NCBI GenBank assembly: GCA_013375355.1
Contig: JABXJV010000102.1
Location: 1-5,811, forward strand
DNA: 5,811 bases
Direction of reading: 5' to 3'
Source: Candidatus Helarchaeota archaeon
GTDB taxonomy: Archaea > Asgardarchaeota > Lokiarchaeia > Helarchaeales > JABXJV01
In this document: positions 1 to 4,337 of the stretch, piece after piece
Layout of the letters: each line of letters opens with the position of its first letter
Position numbering within the stretch: position 1 is the stretch's first letter
The notes under the pieces: generated by a model
Told to the model about the DNA's origin: nothing
Seen by the model: the letters and a program-made list of their open reading frames with translations, nothing else
The model's database searches: none
Made by a program: the position numbers and the translations under genes

Positions 1-502
1 CGGATGAAAAAAGTATCCATCCTGCACCTTTCTCTTCTATTTTTTTAGCAAAATCAAAGACGTTATACGCTGTAGAAGTTTTCCAGCCATTAACCAGAAC
101 TTTATCTTTACGATAATCTAATGCAACCATTATATGGGATTTTCCAATTCGTTTTTCCAGCTTTGAAATAAAATCTGGTTCTTTTATCGCTTTTGTTCCG
201 ATTATAATTCGTTCTGCACCCCATGAAGAAATCTTTTCAGCTTTTTCAAGCGTCCGAATACCTCCTCCGATTTCAAATTTTGCTGGAACTTGATTAATTA
301 TTTTTCTTATGACATCTAAATTTTCACCTAGTCCTAAAGCTGAATCAAGATCAATAATATGTATTAAAGGGGCACCCTTATCCGCCCAAAATTGTGCAGC
401 TTCAACAGGACTATCAAAATATTTTGTTATTTGATCTGCTATACCCTTATATAATCTTACACATTTGCCTTCACGGATATCAACTGCTGGTATTATTAAC
501 AT
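1..502 (-). CDS. hisA: HisA, ProFAR isomerase (histidine biosynthesis), 3' end beyond window
   Basis: This gene encodes 1-(5-phosphoribosyl)-5-[(5-phosphoribosylamino)methylideneamino]imidazole-4-carboxamide isomerase, the cytoplasmic (beta/alpha)8-barrel enzyme that opens the ribose ring of ProFAR to PRFAR in histidine synthesis. I translated 167 residues; the family is about 240, so roughly the last third lies off the left edge. The N-terminus MLIIPAVDIREGKCVRL carries the first catalytic aspartate, D8. The phosphate-binding loop FEIGGGIRT is at residues 76-84. MVALDYR supplies the second catalytic aspartate, D129, and VNGWKTST (137-144) is the HisA-type strand. HisF is excluded because it begins with an IPCLDV-type strand and lacks the GW motif. 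The ATG at 500-502 is chosen because AAGGAG lies 10 bases upstream. The upstream gene on the same strand is an unrelated membrane protein 63 bases away, and no other his gene is visible. Internal symmetry of the barrel is expected from the family. Confidence 0.95.
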   Translation of the reverse strand, partial: MLIIPAVDIREGKCVRLYKGIADQITKYFDSPVEAAQFWADKGAPLIHIIDLDSALGLGENLDVIRKIINQVPAKFEIGGGIRTLEKAEKISSWGAERIIIGTKAIKEPDFISKLEKRIGKSHIMVALDYRKDKVLVNGWKTSTAYNVFDFAKKIEEKGAGWILFSS

Positions 503-512
503 AACAATAATT

Positions 513-518
513 CTCCTT
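513..518 (-). promoter_or_regulatory. Shine-Dalgarno of hisA
   Basis: On the minus strand the sequence AAGGAG lies 10 bases before the hisA ATG. It is a strong match to the 3' end of 16S rRNA and fixes the start of hisA. The 63-base gap to the upstream gene is AT-rich and contains an AAAAGCTTTT palindrome (543-552), with no clear terminator. Confidence 0.7.
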
Positions 519-565
519 GAAAAAATAGGTAAAAATAAGATAAAAAGCTTTTATTTTGTTCAAGT

Positions 566-1108
566 TTACGAAGAGCTGAATTTATTGATCAGGCTGGCAA
601 TTATTGCCCAGACAATGGAACCTATAATAATTGAATATTTTGGAACAGCAAAACAGGAATGTGCAAAAGTCCACCAGTCAGGAAAGAATAAAGGATTTGT
701 CAAGGTTAAAAGGATAAAAGCATTTTCGAAACCATCAAAAATTCCAGCAAAAATACCTAATATGGCAAAAATATATCCAGAAAGTCTCCATCTAGAACCT
801 GCATCAAATTTTCTACCGATTATTAAAGCCAAACTGAATATTAATGAACCATAGCCTACCATAAAAACATAATCAAGTATTTGCATCGTGCTATAAGGTA
901 CCATTCCATTATTCAATATTATTATATGAAAATATTCACTTTTCATTGTGGGGCCGCTAAATGATAACTGATTAGCCATTCCACCCGATTGCATGAGAAA
1001 AATTGCCATAATAATATAAATTACAACAGTTAATATTATGCTAATTATCAACAAAAGTTTTGTCTTCTCTGGTGAAGGCCAATCATCCAACTTATCTAAA
1101 AATGACAT
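566..1108 (-). CDS. Four-helix integral membrane protein, function unknown
   Basis: The protein has 180 residues, no signal peptide cleavage site and four hydrophobic segments at about residues 17-40, 76-98, 108-137 and 155-176. A short charged N-terminus (MSFLDKLDDWPSPEKTK) precedes the first helix, and a polar loop of about 35 residues lies between helices 1 and 2. Helix 3 contains GIFDGFENAF, which places D125, E128 and N129 inside the membrane, and K157 starts helix 4. From memory, small four-helix proteins with a D-x2-EN motif in the third helix and a T/K-rich start to the fourth are widespread and uncharacterised; I cannot name a family number. The ATG at 1106-1108 is preceded by GTGATG (1111-1116), a weak Shine-Dalgarno-like match. 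A TATA-like element lies 30 bases before the start. The gene could share a transcript with hisA, 63 bases downstream, but no functional link is apparent. Function cannot be assigned. Confidence 0.85.
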   Translation of the reverse strand: MSFLDKLDDWPSPEKTKLLLIISIILTVVIYIIMAIFLMQSGGMANQLSFSGPTMKSEYFHIIILNNGMVPYSTMQILDYVFMVGYGSLIFSLALIIGRKFDAGSRWRLSGYIFAILGIFAGIFDGFENAFILLTLTNPLFFPDWWTFAHSCFAVPKYSIIIGSIVWAIIASLINKFSSS

Positions 1109-1137
1109 TTCATCACATCTTAAAAATTCTGATTAAA

Positions 1138-1146
1138 AATATTAAA
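1138..1146 (-). promoter_or_regulatory. Candidate TATA box for the membrane-protein gene
   Basis: The minus strand reads TTTAATATT followed by TTT, about 30 bases before the ATG at 1108. The same 9-mer occurs about 37 bases before the acyl-CoA synthetase start near the other end of the window. Position and recurrence suit an archaeal TATA element with a very short leader, but the AT-rich background makes chance matches common. Confidence 0.4.
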
Positions 1147-1269
1147 AAATTCTTTTTTTACCTTTGCTTAGATCTCTCTTTGATTTATTAACTGTTTAAC
1201 TTAATTCTCTCTTCAAAAAAACCCGACAAAAATTCAATACTTTCACTTTTCATTGCCTCCCTCTCTCAA

Positions 1270-1279
1270 TTAATATTTT
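1270..1279 (+). promoter_or_regulatory. Candidate TATA box for the RecA-fold gene cluster
   Basis: TTAATATTTT on the plus strand resembles the TTTAATATTTTT elements found before two other genes in this window. It would place a transcription start near 1300. That is well upstream of the RecA-fold ATG at 1421 and leaves a leader of about 120 bases with room for a short reading frame. Confidence 0.3.
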
Positions 1280-1319
1280 CCAAAAGGAACCAAATAGTGG
1301 TGTTAAAATTCTAGAGGAT

Positions 1320-1424
1320 TTGATCGAATGTTGGCAAATTTCTACCCAAGATCGCTGGAAAGCCGGAATTTTAACTCAAATATCGCAGTTTAAGTTAATA
1401 TGTGCTATTGAGGTAGTGAAATGA
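1320..1424 (+). CDS. Possible short protein overlapping the RecA-fold gene (start uncertain)
   Basis: A plus-strand frame is open from 1200 to a TGA at 1422-1424. From about 1296 it reads like a protein: NSGVKILEDLIECW, then QISTQDRWKAGILTQ and ISQFKLICAIEVVK. Its stop overlaps the ATG of the RecA-fold gene in the arrangement ATGA, a typical sign of coupled translation. No ATG exists in the frame. The nearest candidate is TTG at 1320, which gives 34 residues but lacks a properly spaced Shine-Dalgarno. ATT at 1308 has GGTG a few bases upstream but would be a rare start. The frame may therefore be a small gene with an unusual start, a decayed remnant of a longer gene, or chance. I recognise no family. 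Confidence 0.25.
   Translation: MIECWQISTQDRWKAGILTQISQFKLICAIEVVK
1328..1393 (+). CDS. Possible 21-residue leader peptide
   Basis: This is the first ATG in the leader of the RecA-fold gene. It follows AGAGGA (1313-1318) at a 9-base spacing and encodes MLANFYPRSLESRNFNSNIAV, ending at TAA 1391-1393, 27 bases before the next ATG. It is in the same frame as the RecA-fold gene but separated from it by stops. It competes with the overlapping frame that ends at 1424; at most one is likely to be real. The start context is good, but a 21-residue peptide cannot be supported by composition alone. Confidence 0.15.
   Translation: MLANFYPRSLESRNFNSNIAV
1410..1414 (+). promoter_or_regulatory. Shine-Dalgarno of the RecA-fold gene
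   Basis: GAGGT lies six bases before the ATG at 1421, followed by AGTGAA. It matches the anti-Shine-Dalgarno core and supports this start rather than an internal methionine. Confidence 0.65.
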
Positions 1425-2140
1425 ACTCCGCTTCATATGAATACAATCGACAAAAAAACATAACTAAATTGACCAGTGAAAATTCAGAATTAGACGACTT
1501 ACTTGATGGAGGATTTATGCCCAGAACTCTCTATCTTTTATATGGGCAAAGATCTGTAATTAGACAGATTTTTCTAACGTTATCAGTTACAGCTCAACTA
1601 CCTCGCTCACTTAATGGTCTTAACTCACAAGTAATCTATGTGGACGGTGATGTTTCCTTTGATCCATACTTCATCTCCCAAAAATCCGTCACTAAAAAAC
1701 TAAACCCTCGTCATGTCTTATCACGTATTCTCATCTCTCGATTTTTCACTTGGGAACAAACGGTCGATATTGTCATAAATAAAATGAAAGGATTAGACGC
1801 ACAACTTCTTCTCATTTCAGGATTGACCGGCATGTTCGACCCCAAAACACAGTCTTGCTTTGGAGATCTCCTGAAAATTCTCGGAAAGCTCAAAAAATTT
1901 ACACTTGAAAAAAATGCGATTGTTGTAGTTTCCACAGGTTATGCTCAGAACTCACGGTTCAAACCAGCAGGAGGAAAGATTATGAGTCATTTTGCCGATG
2001 TAATTGTTCATGTATTAGATTATAAAAATCGTATCGAGTTCTATAGGCTCAAGGGAGGTCGTTTCCAAAAAAATATCATGTGGAAATCAACACCAATACC
2101 TCTTCAAAGAAATCTCAACTTTTGGCTAGGGGAATCTTAA
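1421..2140 (+). CDS. RecA/RadA-fold protein with degenerate nucleotide-binding site
   Basis: The 239-residue product looks like the single core domain of the RadA/RadB/KaiC branch of RecA-fold ATPases. The opening motif SELDDLLDGGFMPRTLYLLYG (residues 22-42) matches the family's 'LD-LLgGG--g-i--iyG' entry. A strand VIYVDGD (71-77) follows, as in RadB-like proteins, then a hydrophobic strand LLLIS (129-133), a strand AIVVVST (166-172) and PAGGKIMSHFADVIVHV (182-198), which resembles the family's late 'P-GG--l-h-ad' segment. The ATP site is abolished. Where GxxxxGK[ST] is expected the protein has G42-QRSV-I47-R48-Q49, so the glycine, lysine and threonine are all replaced, and the Walker B aspartate position is S133. 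It should bind ATP poorly or not at all and may act as a structural or DNA-binding partner (inference). It lacks the N-terminal helix-hairpin-helix domain of RadA. It overlaps the next gene by one base (TAATG), so the two are probably co-translated. The start is supported by GAGGT six bases upstream. Confidence 0.75.
   Translation: MNSASYEYNRQKNITKLTSENSELDDLLDGGFMPRTLYLLYGQRSVIRQIFLTLSVTAQLPRSLNGLNSQVIYVDGDVSFDPYFISQKSVTKKLNPRHVLSRILISRFFTWEQTVDIVINKMKGLDAQLLLISGLTGMFDPKTQSCFGDLLKILGKLKKFTLEKNAIVVVSTGYAQNSRFKPAGGKIMSHFADVIVHVLDYKNRIEFYRLKGGRFQKNIMWKSTPIPLQRNLNFWLGES
2128..2133 (+). promoter_or_regulatory. Shine-Dalgarno deciding the start of the MGRT protein
   Basis: AGGGGA lies inside the last codons of the RecA-fold gene, six bases before the ATG at 2140. 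It favours that start over the in-frame ATG at 2080, which would overlap the upstream gene by about 60 bases. Confidence 0.6.
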
Positions 2141-2415
2141 TGGGACGAACAATACCGACTTTTAGAATGATATTGGAACATGAAATCTCGAGTTGGGCAG
2201 AATTTCGACGAGCCTTGCGTCCAGCAGATAAAAAGAATTTTGACAAAATTATGAATGCTGCACGTTTACGAGCAGATGCTGGAGGTTATATCTCACGACC
2301 ACTTGTATCTGAGGTTATGTTCATCTCTATTCTACTCGAATTGCAGAAAGAAATTCAAGAATTGAAGGATGAGGTTCAAAAACTAAAAGCTTTGGAAGAA
2401 AAAACACCAAAATAA
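2140..2415 (+). CDS. Small MGRT-PTFR family archaeal protein with C-terminal coiled coil
   Basis: The product is 91 residues. The N-terminus MGRTIPTFRMILEHEISSW is followed by a basic, helical stretch (FRRALRPADKKNFDKIMNAARLRADAGGY, cited here by positions 22-50), then RPLVSEVMFISILLELQ (53-69) and a charged heptad-like helix to about residue 87 (EIQELKDEVQKLKALEEK) predicted to form a coiled coil. From memory, archaeal genomes carry small uncharacterised proteins that begin MGRT-PTFR or MGRT-PTYR and contain an 'FRRALR...FD' segment; I am fairly but not fully certain this is one. The ATG at 2140 is chosen over the in-frame ATG at 2080 because it is preceded by AGGGGA, overlaps the upstream stop as TAATG, and begins exactly with the MGRT motif. 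Translational coupling implies a stoichiometric partner of the RecA-fold protein. The basic helices could contact nucleic acid (inference). Function is unknown. Confidence 0.85.
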   Translation: MGRTIPTFRMILEHEISSWAEFRRALRPADKKNFDKIMNAARLRADAGGYISRPLVSEVMFISILLELQKEIQELKDEVQKLKALEEKTPK

Positions 2416-2431
2416 AAGAAAAATGTTAAAG

Positions 2432-2455
2432 TTATTAATTTAATTAAATTAATAA
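2432..2455. repeat. 24-base perfect AT-only palindrome
   Basis: The 24 bases are exactly self-complementary around TTAA (2442-2445): the left half TTATTAATTTAA is mirrored by the right half. It begins 17 bases after the stop of the MGRT gene. Flanking AAG and CTT extend it imperfectly. Candidate roles are a 3'-end hairpin for the RecA-fold/MGRT transcript or a dimeric protein-binding site before the zinc-ribbon gene. No T-run follows on the plus strand, so it is not a typical terminator. Confidence 0.6.
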
Positions 2456-2530
2456 AACTTATATCGACAAAATAATAATATTAAAGTAATGGCTGAAAAT
2501 GTTAGAAATATTGAAGTTTGACCTTAAATT

Positions 2531-2538
2531 CTATAAAA
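2531..2538 (+). promoter_or_regulatory. Candidate TATA box for the zinc-ribbon gene
   Basis: CTATAAAA lies about 40 bases before the TTG start at 2575 and is mirrored by TTATAG at 2552-2557. A start site near 2558-2562 would leave a very short leader. An alternative TATA-like sequence, CTTATATC, lies further upstream at 2458-2465. Confidence 0.3.
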
Positions 2539-2559
2539 AAATAAAAATAAATTATAGAT

Positions 2560-2564
2560 GAGGT
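2560..2564 (+). promoter_or_regulatory. Shine-Dalgarno supporting a TTG start
   Basis: GAGGT lies 10 bases before the TTG at 2575. No ATG or GTG is available in that frame before the zinc ribbon, and the ATG at 2558 is out of frame and stops after six codons. This decides the unusual start. Confidence 0.5.
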
Positions 2565-2574
2565 TAGTAAAAAT

Positions 2575-2766
2575 TTGAAGGAAAAATTTGAATTTAAAAA
2601 AACGGATATAAAACCAACTCTGTCATTTTATTGTATAAAATGCGATCTATTTTTTGGGTTAGAAGGCGAAACTCCTCTAAATGATGTCAAATGTCCAAGT
2701 TGTGAAACTTATGAAATTCTTATAGGACTGGAATTTGATAAACCTACCCTACCTTATTATACATAA
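2575..2766 (+). CDS. Small zinc-ribbon protein, function unknown
   Basis: The 63-residue product begins at TTG. After a lysine-rich N-terminus (KEKFEFKKTDIK) it has two CxxC knuckles: YCIKC (C20, C23) and KCPSC (C40, C43), 16 residues apart. This is the classic spacing of a single zinc-ribbon that binds one zinc ion. The knuckles flank an acidic turn (GLEGETPLNDV), and the tail EFDKPTLPYYT is short. No catalytic domain is present. Such proteins in archaea serve as nucleic-acid-binding or protein-interaction modules, but nothing here identifies the partner. It is not the DUF35 protein that accompanies archaeal thiolase/HMG-CoA synthase, being less than half that size and lacking the OB-fold part. 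The 159-base gap to the MGRT gene, with a palindrome and its own TATA-like box, suggests separate transcription. It converges with the thiolase gene. Four ordered cysteines in a short frame make it likely real. Confidence 0.75.
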   Translation: MKEKFEFKKTDIKPTLSFYCIKCDLFFGLEGETPLNDVKCPSCETYEILIGLEFDKPTLPYYT

Positions 2767-2779
2767 TTTAAAATTAAAA

Positions 2780-2810
2780 AGAGAAATCTCTCAAATTTTC
2801 TTATTTTTTT
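2780..2810 (+). terminator. Terminator of the zinc-ribbon gene
   Basis: A small stem AGAG (2780-2783) / CTCT (2788-2791) with loop AAAT is followed by a T-rich tract ending in seven Ts (2804-2810). It begins 13 bases after the stop codon. Oligo-T is the main archaeal termination signal, so the T-tract matters more than the weak stem. Confidence 0.5.
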
Positions 2811-2811
2811 G

Positions 2812-2831
2812 AAAAATAATTAATAAAAAAA
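2812..2831 (-). terminator. Oligo-T terminator of the thiolase gene
   Basis: Read on the minus strand, seven Ts (2825-2831) start 21 bases after the thiolase stop and are followed by a second run of five (2812-2816). No stem is evident, as expected for intrinsic archaeal termination. With the opposing T-tract it makes this a compact convergent terminator region. Confidence 0.45.
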
Positions 2832-2852
2832 GAGTGTAATTTAATTTATTTG

Positions 2853-4181
2853 TTAGATTTGCATATTTTCAAATAACACAGACATTCCGTTGCCAAATCC
2901 AGCGCACAAGGTGAAGAGTCCAAGCTTCTTCTTATTATGGACCATTTCCCATACTAACTCCACAGCCCATGCGACTCCAGATGCTCCTATTGGATGCCCC
3001 CCAGCTATAGCACCACCCGACGTATTTAAACGCTCATCAGTTAAAGCATTACTTCCTAATTCGTGCATGGTTACGAATGGGACACTCGCAAACGCCTCGT
3101 TAATGTGTATCAAATCGAAGTCATCGAATTTTAATCCATTTCTTTTTAATATTTTCTTTGTAGCTGGAATAGGTCCTGTAAGAACAACTTTAGGATCTGA
3201 TGCTGAATTAGAGATATCAACAATCCTAGCAAGAGGTTTAACCCCTAATTGTGATGCCTTTTCTTCGGTCATTAAAAGCATCGCAGCTCCACCATCCGAT
3301 ATCGCACTAGCGTTTCCAGCATGTATGTATTTTGGGGGAGAATGCTCTCCATCACTGAATCGTGGTTTAAGGCTTTTCATTTTTTCCATTGCTTTTTCAG
3401 GATTATCTAAATAAACAGCTCGTGGAGTTTCATCAACTGTATGAGTAATAGTTTTTATTTTTCTTGTTTCAGGCTCTTTTATCGGTTTGCCTTTTTCATT
3501 ACAGATCGGTATAGTCATTGGCATTATTCTAGGTTCGTACTTATCTTTTTGTCTTTGTACTTTAATCATATTTCGGTGACTACGAGCCGCAAATTCATCT
3601 AAATCTTCTCTCTTTAAATTCCACATCCAAGCAATTTTCTCACCTGCAGGTCCAAGACCTAATGTTCGTTTCATGAATAATTTATGCATTTCAAGTACTC
3701 TTTTATGAGTGGGTTTCCCTGTTTTCTTATCCTGTATGTGTGCCATCATAGAAGAGCCTAAAGGGAAAAGAGACAGTAATTCTTGTCCTCCGGCAACTCC
3801 TACTTCTCCCTGTCCCAATGCAAGCATATTATTTATATATTGGATTGCCGATGTCCCTGAGTTACAATAAGAATCACAAGTGACTCCAAAAACGGGATAA
3901 AAATCCGTTTCTTTTTGAACAACAGCAGAAAGTCTAGCTATATCTCCTGATTGTGAACCGTATTGCCCTGAACAACCGTATGCAATCGCTTCAAGATCCT
4001 CTGGCTTGAGATCAGGTGCTTTCTTCTTAGCATCTTCCCAAATATTTCTAAAAATCTGTCCACCAAACTCCTGAGCATTAGCCCAATAAAAAATTCCTGG
4101 TTTAGCAGCGGGATTCCAAGAACTTTTTCCCATTGGGGTTCTTTTTGCAGAAACTACAACTACATTTTTTCTTTCAGTCAT
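2853..4181 (-). CDS. Thiolase (acetyl-CoA C-acetyltransferase / 3-ketoacyl-CoA thiolase)
   Basis: The 442-residue product is a thiolase-fold enzyme that condenses two acetyl-CoA to acetoacetyl-CoA or, in reverse, cleaves 3-ketoacyl-CoA with CoA. All catalytic elements are visible: the nucleophile C106 in DSYCNSGTSA, N361 in INEAFAS, H396 in GGAIAGGHPIGASG, and C426 in TLCAGFGNG. ASAISDGGAAM (291-301) is the usual C-domain entry. The ATG at 4179-4181 starts MTERKNVVVVSAKRTPMGK, the normal family N-terminus; GTTGATC just upstream is a weak Shine-Dalgarno. An in-frame TTG at 4212-4214 would add 11 residues with no homologous counterpart. At 442 residues it is longer than the usual 390-400, with a charged insertion around 210-285. 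It is the NEAF/GGHP type, not the HDCF type that partners DUF35 and HMG-CoA synthase in many archaea, so a role in beta-oxidation-like or butyrate/ketone metabolism is more likely than mevalonate synthesis (inference). Chain-length specificity cannot be read from sequence. Confidence 0.93.
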   Translation of the reverse strand: MTERKNVVVVSAKRTPMGKSSWNPAAKPGIFYWANAQEFGGQIFRNIWEDAKKKAPDLKPEDLEAIAYGCSGQYGSQSGDIARLSAVVQKETDFYPVFGVTCDSYCNSGTSAIQYINNMLALGQGEVGVAGGQELLSLFPLGSSMMAHIQDKKTGKPTHKRVLEMHKLFMKRTLGLGPAGEKIAWMWNLKREDLDEFAARSHRNMIKVQRQKDKYEPRIMPMTIPICNEKGKPIKEPETRKIKTITHTVDETPRAVYLDNPEKAMEKMKSLKPRFSDGEHSPPKYIHAGNASAISDGGAAMLLMTEEKASQLGVKPLARIVDISNSASDPKVVLTGPIPATKKILKRNGLKFDDFDLIHINEAFASVPFVTMHELGSNALTDERLNTSGGAIAGGHPIGASGVAWAVELVWEMVHNKKKLGLFTLCAGFGNGMSVLFENMQI

Positions 4182-4303
4182 TTTGATCAACTTTACGTTC
4201 TTTTTAAAATACAATTAAGAAAAGTAATAAGAATTTTTTTCACAATCTCATTAACTAAAATAAGATTTCTTGACTGATTTATGATATATTTGACTTATAA
4301 TAT

Positions 4304-4328
4304 TTCAAAATCGGTAAAATATTTTGAA
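4304..4328. repeat. Inverted repeat between acyl-CoA synthetase and thiolase genes
   Basis: TTCAAAAT (4304-4311) and ATTTTGAA (4321-4328) form an 8-base inverted repeat with a 9-base spacer, 9 bases beyond the acyl-CoA synthetase stop. It could be a 3' hairpin of that gene or an operator for the thiolase, whose TATA-like candidates lie in the same 156-base gap (for example AAATATATC on the minus strand, 4283-4291). In such AT-rich DNA chance is a real alternative. Confidence 0.3.
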
Positions 4329-4337
4329 TTTTACATT

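Larger units (their letters stand above)
1109..1420. other. Divergent intergenic region, 312 bases
   Basis: This region separates the leftward membrane-protein gene from the rightward RecA-fold gene, so it should hold both promoters. The left part (1130-1160) is A/T-only and contains the leftward TATA-like element. The centre (1165-1265) is a pyrimidine-rich stretch with CTCTC runs. From about 1285 onward composition becomes more balanced and a plus-strand reading frame looks protein-like up to a TGA at 1422-1424. The first ATG on the plus strand after 1109 is at 1328. No tRNA, riboswitch or convincing long stem was found. Confidence 0.6.

Noticed and set aside
465..854. Plus-strand open frame of 129 codons antisense to hisA and the membrane-protein gene
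   Set aside because: It straddles two well-supported minus-strand genes, encodes a low-complexity I/K/N/P-rich sequence, and has no ribosome-binding site or recognisable domain.
1711..1935. Minus-strand open frame of 74 codons inside the RecA-fold gene
   Set aside because: It is antisense to a better-supported gene, with no start signals or domain.
2080..2139. Upstream in-frame extension of the MGRT protein by 20 residues
   Set aside because: The extension overlaps the end of the RecA-fold gene, lacks a Shine-Dalgarno, and would bury the MGRT start that I recall as the family N-terminus.
1300..2415. Higher G+C in the RecA-fold/MGRT block than in the synthetase gene, as a sign of transfer
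   Set aside because: Hand counts gave roughly 37-42% in sample lines of this block against 22-27% in the synthetase, but a thiolase line was also about 40%. Variation among genes explains it, and no mobile element or boundary repeat is present.
2489..2521. Ten-codon frame (MAENVRNIEV) before the zinc-ribbon gene
   Set aside because: It is too short, with no Shine-Dalgarno; ATG-to-stop frames of this size are expected by chance.
2890..3414. Plus-strand open frame of 174 codons inside the thiolase gene
   Set aside because: It lies wholly antisense to conserved thiolase motifs, and its composition (S, A, P, C-rich) is what the reverse complement of thiolase codons produces.
2575..4181. Zinc-ribbon protein as the DUF35 partner of the thiolase
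   Set aside because: It is on the opposite strand, only 63 residues with no OB-fold portion, and the thiolase is not of the DUF35-associated HDCF type.
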